Positions 1-6,221 of a DNA stretch of 10,709 nucleotides are shown here, piece after piece (within the stretch, counting starts at the first letter, position 1; the number at the start of each line of letters is the position of its first letter). This stretch comes from Holophagaceae bacterium UBA1801 (GTDB taxonomy: Bacteria; Acidobacteriota; Holophagae; Holophagales; Holophagaceae), in NCBI GenBank assembly GCA_002319925.1, contig DCFP01000055.1, positions 1 through 10,709 of the forward strand, read 5' to 3'. Position numbers and translations under genes: made by a program. The notes beneath the pieces are model-generated. The model worked only from the letters and a program-made list of their open reading frames with translations, had not been told where the DNA came from and made no database searches.

Positions 1-2
1 AA

Positions 3-155
3 GATAGCGCGAGACTTCCCGGGTCAGATCGCAACGCCCTAGAGGTCCCGGTTCCGGCCAGCACCAGGCTTCTTACGCTGGGGAAGGGGCGCGTCCTGCT
101 CGATTCCGATCAGAACGACATGTCCTCGCAGTTCGTGGTCGTGGAATTGAAGTGA
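3..155 (+). CDS. C-terminal end of an unidentified protein (5' truncated)
   Basis: Frame 3 is open from the window edge to a TGA at 153-155 and gives 50 residues with normal coding character. The segment is rich in beta-strand-forming residues: a leucine/glycine stretch (LLTLGKGRVLL), then an aspartate/asparagine turn (DSDQND), then a closing strand ending FVVVELK. Such an ending is common in beta-propeller or other all-beta proteins, but that is inference; no family can be named from so short a piece. Frames 1 and 2 have stops within the first 45 bases, which favours this frame. The gene converges on the elbB-like gene, whose stop lies 21 nt further on, leaving no room for a sizeable terminator. 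Confidence 0.55.
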   Translation, partial: DSARLPGSDRNALEVPVPASTRLLTLGKGRVLLDSDQNDMSSQFVVVELK

Positions 156-176
156 CCCAGCGCCCAATGCGTTGAT

Positions 177-857
177 TCAGATCCTGCGGATCACTTCCGC
201 CACGCACCGCTCGATGCCGATCCAGACATCGTTCAGCTTCGCGTCGTCGAACATGTAGGCGGAGGTAGTGACGAGCTTCAGGTCCTCGTCGATGACGATT
301 TCCCGGGCGGTGGGAACACTGCGGTAGGCATGGCCAAGGGTCTCCATGGCCTGCTGGATATCCTTGCCGTTGCCAAGGGTGAGTGAAACATTCTTGCCCG
401 ATTTGGCCAAGCACAAGGCGACAAGCGCCGGTGAGATGCAGATGGCACCGACGGGTTTGCGGGCTTCGAAGAACGACCCGATGAAGGCGGCCACATCGGG
501 CCGGACCTCAGCCTTGACGCCCTTGAACGCGAAATCGCAGTGGTTCTTGGCCACGCCGAAGCCGCCGGGCAGCAACAGCGCGTCGTAATCCGCCGCTTGC
601 GCCTTGGCCAGGTCCAGACACTTGCCGAATCGCGCAATGCGACTGGCCTCTTCGAGAATATTGCGCGCGGCGCCTTCTACAACCTTGCCGGTGGAGTGAT
701 TGATGACATGGGCCTGGGGCGCGTTGGGCGCGATGCACTGGAATTCCGCCCCATGCTGATCCAGCGCCAACAAGGTGAATACGGATTCACGGATCTCGGC
801 GCCGTCCATGTGGCCACAACCGGCCAAGAGAACGGCGGCTTTCGGAGTGCGTGCCAT
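177..857 (-). CDS. elbB: ElbB-like DJ-1/PfpI family glyoxalase, 226 aa
   Basis: This belongs to the DJ-1/PfpI (class I glutamine amidotransferase-like) superfamily, ElbB branch, named 'isoprenoid biosynthesis glyoxalase' after its E. coli member (217 aa, weak glyoxalase activity, cytosolic). Visible hallmarks, numbered from the ATG, are the N-terminal strand and loop LLAGCGHMDGAEIRES with the conserved acid at about E21, VINHSTGK near 52-58, the LLPGGFGVAKN block near 95-104, the nucleophile elbow GAICISPAL with Cys140, and the late TTSAYM motif. Length matches the family. A GTG seven codons upstream (876-878) is in frame, but GGAGGT sits just before the ATG at 857 and inside the longer reading, so ATG is preferred. 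The gap to the core Shine-Dalgarno is short (about 4 nt). It is divergent from the aminotransferase gene. The true physiological substrate of ElbB proteins is unsettled. Confidence 0.93.
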   Translation of the reverse strand: MARTPKAAVLLAGCGHMDGAEIRESVFTLLALDQHGAEFQCIAPNAPQAHVINHSTGKVVEGAARNILEEASRIARFGKCLDLAKAQAADYDALLLPGGFGVAKNHCDFAFKGVKAEVRPDVAAFIGSFFEARKPVGAICISPALVALCLAKSGKNVSLTLGNGKDIQQAMETLGHAYRSVPTAREIVIDEDLKLVTTSAYMFDDAKLNDVWIGIERCVAEVIRRI

Positions 858-880
858 GGGACCTCCGGGAATGGGCACCC

Positions 881-910
881 ATTATGGACCAATCTGGCCT
901 AACCTGGGAT
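881..910 (-). promoter_or_regulatory. Candidate promoter for elbB
   Basis: Read on the reverse strand, CATAAT (886-881) matches the -10 consensus at 5 of 6 bases. ATCCCA (910-905) is a weak -35 at 18 bp spacing. Transcription would start near 874, downstream of the alternative GTG at 878 and upstream of the GGAGGT, which agrees with the ATG start. Pattern-based only. Confidence 0.33.
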
Positions 911-949
911 GCACGTTCATTCCGTGTGTGAAAGGTTGATCACCGCGCC

Positions 950-2116
950 ATGCGCACCTCGTCCCGCATTCCAGCCCGTTTCGAATCCAATGCCCTCACC
1001 TTGGCCCTCGAAGCCTTGCGGCGCGAAGGCACGGCATATCTGGACCTCACGGTTTCAAACCCCATCGCGGCCGGCTTGATCTTTCCCACGGATGTCCTGC
1101 AGGCCCTGCTGTCCAATCCTGGCGTTTCCGGCTACAACCCAGATCCCATGGGAAGCCGCGGCACGCGAGAAGCCATTGCCAGCTGGCATGGCAAGCAGGT
1201 GCAGGCTGACGATGTAATCCTCACCGCCTCTACGTCCGAGGCCTACTCGTGGCTCTTCAAGCTCCTCTGCGACCCGGGCGATGAAGTGATCGTGCCGAGT
1301 CCGAGTTATCCCCTCTTCGAGTGGCTGGCCCGGCTCGAGGGACTTTCCACGCACAGCGTCCCCGCCTATTACCACGAGCGCTGGCATCTGGATGTGGATG
1401 CCGTGGAACAGGCCATCCATTCAAGGACGCGCGCCCTCATCGTCGTGAACCCCAACAATCCCACAGGACATTTCACATCTCGTTCCGAGTGGTCCGCCCT
1501 GACTGCCCTGTGCGCCCGCAAAGACTTGGCATTGATCGTCGATGAAGTGTTCTCGGACTACGTTTTGGAAGCAAGCGAGGACCGCCTGGCCACGGCCCTG
1601 GAAGACATCGATCCACCCTGTCCCGTCTTCGTGCTTTCGGGCCTCAGCAAGATCGCCGCACTGCCCCAAGTGAAGCTGGGCTGGATCATTGCGCGGGGAG
1701 CCAAAGCCCGCGCCTATCTGGAACCTCTGAGCTTTATCGCGGATCAGTACCTTTCCGTTTCCATCGCAGCCCAAGTGGCCGCACCCGGTATCCTGAAACA
1801 CGCGCCAGAGCTGCAGGCGCGCATCCGCGCGCGGTTGAAGAACAACCTGGCCACCCTCGACCATGCGCTGACACAGCATCCCCACCTATCGCGCTTGCCC
1901 GTGGAAGGCGGCTGGACCGTGCTCCTGCGCCGCCCCGCCGTGGACAGCGACGAAACCTGCGTAGTGAGGCTTCTTAGAGAAGCAAGCGTGCTGGCCCATC
2001 CAGGACACTTCTTTGATCTTCCCGGCGATGGGCATCTAGTGATGAGTTTGCTCGTGCAGGAACATTTATGGCAGAAAGGATTGAGCCAGTTGACGGATCA
2101 CTTCCCGCTGCTTTGA
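950..2116 (+). CDS. PLP-dependent aminotransferase, class I/II, 388 aa
   Basis: This is a fold-type I, PLP-dependent aminotransferase of the aspartate aminotransferase superfamily, cytosolic, moving an amino group between an amino acid and a 2-oxoacid. Visible landmarks: YNPDPMGSRGTREAIASW near 62-79 (substrate/cofactor loop), STSEAYSWLFKLL near 94-106 (phosphate-binding region), NPNNPTGH at 167-174 with the ring-stacking/hydrogen-bond Asn170, DEVFSDY at 198-204 with Asp198 pairing to the pyridine nitrogen and Tyr204, and SGLSK with the Schiff-base Lys234. Length is usual for the family. The near-C-terminal arginine that binds the substrate alpha-carboxylate in most relatives is not seen; the equivalent strand reads GHLVMSLLVQ (361-370). 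Substrate is therefore left open. The start is the first ATG after a weak GAAAGG about 14 nt upstream, and the N-terminus RIPARFESNALTLAL fits the family. The divergent elbB start is 92 nt away. Confidence 0.93.
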   Translation: MRTSSRIPARFESNALTLALEALRREGTAYLDLTVSNPIAAGLIFPTDVLQALLSNPGVSGYNPDPMGSRGTREAIASWHGKQVQADDVILTASTSEAYSWLFKLLCDPGDEVIVPSPSYPLFEWLARLEGLSTHSVPAYYHERWHLDVDAVEQAIHSRTRALIVVNPNNPTGHFTSRSEWSALTALCARKDLALIVDEVFSDYVLEASEDRLATALEDIDPPCPVFVLSGLSKIAALPQVKLGWIIARGAKARAYLEPLSFIADQYLSVSIAAQVAAPGILKHAPELQARIRARLKNNLATLDHALTQHPHLSRLPVEGGWTVLLRRPAVDSDETCVVRLLREASVLAHPGHFFDLPGDGHLVMSLLVQEHLWQKGLSQLTDHFPLL

Positions 2117-2118
2117 CC

Positions 2119-2151
2119 CTGGCTCAACAAACAGGAGCTTCTGGTTGCCAG
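2119..2151 (+). terminator. Imperfect stem-loop just after the aminotransferase stop
   Basis: Starting 3 nt after the stop codon, CTGG/CCAG, CAAC/GTTG and CAG/CTG pair in nested order around a GAGCTT loop, giving 11 base pairs with bulges of 2 and 3 nt on the 5' side. No T-run follows, so it is not a classic intrinsic terminator. It could be a 3'-end protecting hairpin or a weak terminator. Confidence 0.3.
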
Positions 2152-2172
2152 ACAGAACCTCAACTTCTGCTA

Positions 2173-2200
2173 TTTCGGGTTAATAGAATATACATATAAT
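2173..2200 (+). promoter_or_regulatory. Candidate promoter for the secreted Ig/propeller gene
   Basis: A perfect TATAAT lies at 2195-2200 inside a conspicuously AT-rich island (about 2180-2205) in otherwise GC-rich DNA. The best -35 at 16 bp spacing is the poor TTTCGG (2173-2178), so an activator or extra AT-rich contacts may be needed. The start of transcription would be near 2207, leaving a leader of about 48 nt with a GGGAG ribosome binding site at 2245-2249, 5 nt before the ATG at 2255. Confidence 0.45.
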
Positions 2201-2254
2201 ACTTTTCTGAGGTTCCGCTGCTGGAATCCTGATGGCTTGGAGACGGGAGATTTC

Positions 2255-5200
2255 ATGAGGCATCTTTTGTACGCGTGCTCAATCGCAGCGGCTTGGGCTT
2301 CGATTTCCAGTCCCGCCATCTCTGGGATACCAGCACCTTCCATCACCCAGCAACCTGCGGACTTGAACGTTAATGCGCCCTCTCCGGGCATCTTCACCGC
2401 CATCGCATCGGGTCAAGCCCTCCACTACCAGTGGCAGTCCTCTTTGAATGGCTCTCCCTGGGCCAATGTCGCCTCCGGAACAGGCGGCGCCACCGCCAGC
2501 TACACGACTTCTGCCACTGCACTGACCACCAACGGGAAGAAGTTCCGTGTGGTCGTCAGCAACACAGGCGGTAAAACCGTCAGTGCATCAGCCACGCTCA
2601 CGGTCAATGTTGTGCCCTCCATTAGTCTCCAACCCCTGGCCAAGATCGTAGTCGCTCCCGCGACCGCCAAGTTCACCGCGGCCGCTATCGGCAATCCCGC
2701 ACCCAGCTACCAGTGGCAAGTATCCGCCAACGGCGTGGATTGGAACGATGTCACCGCAGGCAGCGGGGGCGATATGGCCAGCTACACAACCGCACCGACC
2801 ATCCCCACCGACGACGGGCAACGATTCCGCGTGATCGCCACCAATAGCCAAGGCAGCAAGACGAGCAACGCAGTCCTTCTCACCGTTCACGAGGCTCCCG
2901 CAATCACGCAGCAGCCCACCGACCAGACGGTCGATGCGCCCTTGGCAGCCACGTTCTCCGTCAATGCTTCCGGCCCGGCTCTGCACTACCAGTGGCAGGC
3001 CTCCTCGAACGGCACCACCTGGGCCAATGTCACCACGGGAACGGGCGGCACGAGCGCGAGCTACACCACTGCCACCACGACTCTAGGCACCAACGGCAAG
3101 AAATTCCGCGTGGTCGTTAGCAATACCTATGGCAGCCTCGCCAGCACGCCGGCCACACTCACAGTCAATGTCGCACCAGTCATCACTCTTCAGCCTCTGG
3201 CCAAGGTTGTGACCGCTCCGGCTACGGCCACCTTCAACACGGCTGCCACCGGCTATCCCGCGCCCACTTACGAGTGGCAGATCTCCAACAATGGTGGAAA
3301 GGATTGGACTGATGTCACAACCGGCTCCGACGGGCACGCGATCAGCTACACCACTGCCCCGACGATCACCACGGACAACGGGAGTATGTTCCGCGTGATC
3401 GTCACCAACAGCAAAGGCAACAAGACGAGTAACGCAGTCCTTCTCACCGTTCACGAGGCTCCCACAATCACGACACAACCCGAAGACATCACAGTCAACG
3501 AACCTGATGAGGCCGACTTTGCCGTCGTTGCCACCGGCAATCTTCCGATTTCCTTTCAATGGCAGGTCTCAACCAATGCAGGCAGCGCCTGGACCAACGT
3601 AGCCAATGGCGCCGGCGGAATGACTTCAAACTACACGACTCCTCCCACCAACCCACTCTACGTCGGGAGGAAGTACCGGGTCGTCATCAAGAATGCCTGG
3701 GGAACCGCCATCAGCAGTCCTGCTTCACTGTCGGTGAATGTGATCCCGCGCACCATCTCAGGCAATGCGGGCATGGCCGGGGCGACACTGCATTATTCCA
3801 GCGGCACGCCGAAGGTGTCACTTGCCTCGGATCACGGGAACTATTCGTTCGAAGTGCCATACAACTGGTCGGGAACCGTCACTGCTTCACTGTCGGGTTG
3901 CACCTTTTCCCCTGCCAGCTACAGCTATGCGAATGTAACCACCAGTCAATCGGGACATAACTATAAACCTAGCTTCCCGATTTTTGCCCTTTGCACGAGC
4001 AATGGACAACAACAGAGGCCCACCAGCATTGGTGATGGCAACGGCGGGGCATTCATCGCGTGGAAGGATGGCAGAGCTGGGAACAACCTCTCCAGCATCT
4101 ATGCCCAACACGTCAATGCGAATGGAACCGCTCAATGGGACTCGAACGGCATATTTATCGGCAGCAACACGGTTCTCTCGGACGTCTGCTCCCCGCAAAT
4201 GATCTCGGATGGGCAGGGCGGTGCCATTATCGCCTGGGAAGGAAGCGGGATCGACTATTCCCATGGGTATGCTGCGCCTTACGTTGCGATCTATGCACAG
4301 CGGATCAATGCGTCCGGAACCTCTCAATGGATGTCAGGTGGAGTAACCGTCTGCGAAGTTTTTGAAGACAACATGATGTCTTACAACTTCGTTGTCACTG
4401 ACGATGGAAATGGCGGCGCAATCATCGCCTGGGAAGACTGGCGTAATGTTGATTACACCAGTCCGAACCCGAGTTATGACATCTATGCCCAGCATCTGGA
4501 TTCGGCAGGAAACGTCAAATGGGCAGCCAACGGAGTGGCGGTGTGCACGGCACATTCCAAACAATTCAACCCTGCCATTATTGCGGATGGTAACGGCGGC
4601 GCCGTCATCGCTTGGGATGACATGCGATCCTATATGGGCGACGTCTATGCGCAGCGAATCGATTCCACTGGGGCAGTCCAGTGGACATTGGATGGTGTGG
4701 CGATCTGCACTCCAAACGGAAGCAACACTGCTCCTGCCCTTGCAAGCGACGGGAACGGGGGAGCGATCATTGCCTGGGAAGATCATCGCAACAGTGATAT
4801 CGACATCTACGCTCAGCGCATCGATTCAACCGGTGGTGTGAAATGGACTGCGAATGGCATCCCCGTTTGCACGGCAACCGATTGGCAGAACAATCCTGTC
4901 ATGGTCAATGATGCCAGTGGAGGAGCCATCATCGCCTGGTGTGATGACCGTAGCGGAACTGGGAAGCTATATGCACAGCGTCTGAGCGCATCAGGCGCGA
5001 TCCAGTGGTCAAGCGATGGCGTCTTGATGGGGTCCATCGATGACAGAGCCTACCGTGTCTCGATCTCGAGCGATTCGGCAGGAAGTGCCATTTTAGGGTG
5101 GGAAAAAGGAGGCGTGTATTCCGCAAGCATCTGCACTGTTCATGCGCAGCGCGTGGATGAATCAGGCGCGCCACAATGGATCGACGGCGGTCTTAACCTT

Positions 5201-5362
5201 TGCAAATCCAGCGGCACGCGTGGGTCGTTCTCCGGCAATGTGACCCTTTCGAACAATGGAAAGCACAGGGCGACGGTTGCCTGGGTCGATTGGCGCAATG
5301 ATAATGGAACTTATGTTGGTGACAACACGGATATCTTTATGTCGCAAATAAGCATCCCGTGA
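2255..5362 (+). CDS. Secreted protein: signal peptide, five Ig-like domains, small beta-domain, eight-unit propeller-like repeat; 1035 aa
   Basis: No named family fits the whole protein. Residues 1-24 form a Sec signal peptide (short basic start MRH, hydrophobic LLYACSIAAAWASI, likely cleavage around AIS-G). No lipobox at a sensible place, no transmembrane segment and no C-terminal sorting motif are visible, so it is probably released or surface-associated. Residues 28-498 hold five Ig-like domains (QQP...YQWQ...W.NV...YTT...FRV...SN...LTV pattern) without a single cysteine. Residues 499-573 (ISGNAGMAGATLHY ... YNWSGTV ... FSPASYSYANVT) resemble a small carboxypeptidase-regulatory-like module that I recall from large surface proteins. 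Residues 574-1035 hold eight DGNGGAIIAWED...IYAQRID...W..NGV.VC units. The ATG at 2255 has a GGGAG site 5 nt upstream; an in-frame TTG at 2237 lacks one. Role unknown: adhesion, or carbohydrate or protein binding, is plausible inference. No catalytic motif is visible. Confidence 0.88.
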   Translation: MRHLLYACSIAAAWASISSPAISGIPAPSITQQPADLNVNAPSPGIFTAIASGQALHYQWQSSLNGSPWANVASGTGGATASYTTSATALTTNGKKFRVVVSNTGGKTVSASATLTVNVVPSISLQPLAKIVVAPATAKFTAAAIGNPAPSYQWQVSANGVDWNDVTAGSGGDMASYTTAPTIPTDDGQRFRVIATNSQGSKTSNAVLLTVHEAPAITQQPTDQTVDAPLAATFSVNASGPALHYQWQASSNGTTWANVTTGTGGTSASYTTATTTLGTNGKKFRVVVSNTYGSLASTPATLTVNVAPVITLQPLAKVVTAPATATFNTAATGYPAPTYEWQISNNGGKDWTDVTTGSDGHAISYTTAPTITTDNGSMFRVIVTNSKGNKTSNAVLLTVHEAPTITTQPEDITVNEPDEADFAVVATGNLPISFQWQVSTNAGSAWTNVANGAGGMTSNYTTPPTNPLYVGRKYRVVIKNAWGTAISSPASLSVNVIPRTISGNAGMAGATLHYSSGTPKVSLASDHGNYSFEVPYNWSGTVTASLSGCTFSPASYSYANVTTSQSGHNYKPSFPIFALCTSNGQQQRPTSIGDGNGGAFIAWKDGRAGNNLSSIYAQHVNANGTAQWDSNGIFIGSNTVLSDVCSPQMISDGQGGAIIAWEGSGIDYSHGYAAPYVAIYAQRINASGTSQWMSGGVTVCEVFEDNMMSYNFVVTDDGNGGAIIAWEDWRNVDYTSPNPSYDIYAQHLDSAGNVKWAANGVAVCTAHSKQFNPAIIADGNGGAVIAWDDMRSYMGDVYAQRIDSTGAVQWTLDGVAICTPNGSNTAPALASDGNGGAIIAWEDHRNSDIDIYAQRIDSTGGVKWTANGIPVCTATDWQNNPVMVNDASGGAIIAWCDDRSGTGKLYAQRLSASGAIQWSSDGVLMGSIDDRAYRVSISSDSAGSAILGWEKGGVYSASICTVHAQRVDESGAPQWIDGGLNLCKSSGTRGSFSGNVTLSNNGKHRATVAWVDWRNDNGTYVGDNTDIFMSQISIP
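2336..3748 (+). repeat. Five tandem Ig-like domain repeats, with an alternating A-B-A-B-C pattern
   Basis: Domain borders by eye are 2336-2611, 2612-2896, 2897-3175, 3176-3463 and 3464-3748. Domains 1 and 3 share LHYQWQ, GTGG, NGKKFRVVVSNT and LTVNV. Domains 2 and 4 share LQPLAK, YTTAPTI, NAVLLTVHEAP and the FRVI strand. Domain 5 is more divergent (FQWQVSTNAGSAWTNV, RKYRVVIKNAWG). Period is 93-96 codons per domain. The cysteine pair of classical Ig domains is absent while the core tryptophan in QWQ and the tyrosine in SYTT are kept, as in many bacterial Ig-like folds. Confidence 0.85.
4004..5359 (+). repeat. Eight-unit propeller-like protein repeat
   Basis: The anchor DGxGGA.IAW (or a weakened form) recurs at residues 594, 652, 717, 778, 832, 886, 940 and about 1000, a spacing of 54-65 residues. 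Each full unit then has a variable loop, the strand IYAQRID or similar, SxG..QW and NGV.VC. Four short strands per unit with variable loops is the pattern of a beta-propeller blade. Units 4-6 are the most regular (54 residues each); units 2 and 3 carry insertions (SHGYAAPYV and DYTSPNPSY). Unit 8 keeps VAWVDWRN and DIFMSQISIP, then ends. At DNA level the units have diverged, so this is an old array. Confidence 0.8.
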
Positions 5363-5494
5363 CACACATGCGCCATTTGACTGTTCCAAATCGGACGAGG
5401 CCTTGATCCGGACACACACCATTGAGACAAATATGGCCCCGATTCGCTCAAACCCATGTCTTTGGTACCATAGCCAATCAGAATTGCCAGAGTC

Positions 5495-6148
5495 ATGACA
5501 CCTAGCCAAATCATTCAGGCCACCGCCGATTACATTCGCCAGGAATTCCAGCACGACAGCTCCGGCCATGACTGGTGGCACATCTACCGCGTTTGGCGGA
5601 ACGCGCTTGCCATCTGCGAGCACGAGAAGGCGGACCGTTTCGTGGTGGAGCTGGCGGCGCTGCTGCATGATTTGGACGATTGGAAGCTGGAGCCAACGGG
5701 CGATGGGACACCTGTGAAGGCACTGGCGTGGATACGCGGGATGGGCACGGATGCTGGCACTTGCGAGCATGTGCGGGAGATCATCACACACCTCTCCTTC
5801 AAGGGCGCTTGCGAAATGAACAGGATCCAAACCCTCGAAGGCATGATCGTGCAGGACGCGGACCGGCTCGATGCCATCGGCGCCATGGGCATCGCGCGGG
5901 CCTTTGCGTACGGAGGCAGTAAGGGGCGCATCATGCATGATCCGGGAGTGGCACCGCAGCTTCACGCGACCTTTGAGCAATACAAGAAAAGCGAGGGCAC
6001 GACCATCAACCACTTCCACGAGAAGCTGCTTCTGTTGAAGGAACGCATGAACACGCCCGCGGCCCGGCGCATTGCAGAGGGCCGCCACGCCTTCATGGAG
6101 CAGTTCCTGGCGCAGTTCCAGACGGAGTGGGAGAACGCAGATCACTGA
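5495..6148 (+). CDS. HD-domain phosphohydrolase, YedJ type, 217 aa
   Basis: This is a metal-dependent HD-superfamily hydrolase of the YedJ/YpgQ-like branch (E. coli YedJ is about 230 aa). Ligand residues expected for the family are visible: His29 in GHDWWHIYRVW, the His58-Asp59 doublet in LAALLHDLDDWK, and Asp121 in IVQDADRLDAIGAMGIAR. The region between (EHVREIITHLSFKG, 91-104) is the conserved central helix block. Later FAYGGSKG, MHDPG and the C-terminal NHFHEKLLLLKERMNT segment are also usual in this branch. Family members act on nucleotides or phosphorylated metabolites; the substrate of this one cannot be read from sequence. Soluble, with no signal or membrane segment. It starts at the first ATG, with only a weak CAGAG upstream. 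It stands alone, 132 nt after the Ig/propeller gene and 73 nt before the MFS gene, which seems to have its own promoter. The symbol yedJ is withheld because orthology is unproved. Confidence 0.88.
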   Translation: MTPSQIIQATADYIRQEFQHDSSGHDWWHIYRVWRNALAICEHEKADRFVVELAALLHDLDDWKLEPTGDGTPVKALAWIRGMGTDAGTCEHVREIITHLSFKGACEMNRIQTLEGMIVQDADRLDAIGAMGIARAFAYGGSKGRIMHDPGVAPQLHATFEQYKKSEGTTINHFHEKLLLLKERMNTPAARRIAEGRHAFMEQFLAQFQTEWENADH

Positions 6149-6171
6149 GATAGTATTTAACCGGGACCCGT

Positions 6172-6199
6172 TTGACACTCGCTGAACGAGCGAACAATC
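6172..6199 (+). promoter_or_regulatory. Candidate promoter of the MFS/isomerase pair, with inverted repeat in the spacer
   Basis: A perfect -35 TTGACA (6172-6177) is followed after 16 bp by AACAAT (6194-6199; 4 of 6). Inside the spacer lies the inverted repeat TCGCT-GAACG-AGCGA (6179-6193), with 5-bp arms and a 5-nt centre. A repressor bound there would block RNA polymerase directly. The predicted start near 6206 leaves only about 16 nt before the GTG start codon, just enough for the GGAGG at 6211-6215. Confidence 0.42.
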
Positions 6200-6221
6200 T
6201 TGGCGGATCCGGAGGCGGATC

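Noticed and set aside
858..949. Short palindrome (TGATCA, 934-939) and the TTCA/TGAA inverted repeat upstream of the aminotransferase gene
   Set aside because: Arms of 4-6 bp occur often by chance, and no good -10/-35 pair lies next to them, so an operator cannot be supported.
2276..2281. Possible lipoprotein cysteine (Cys8, context LLYAC) in the signal peptide of the secreted protein
   Set aside because: The cysteine comes only 8 residues into the signal, before most of the hydrophobic stretch, and the LYAC context is not a good lipobox. A normal signal-peptidase I signal fits better.
5363..5494. Possible promoter elements (TTGACT at 5377, TTGATC at 5403, TTGAGA at 5422) before the HD gene
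   Set aside because: None has an acceptable -10 at 16-18 bp spacing. The 132-nt gap presumably holds a promoter, but I cannot place it.
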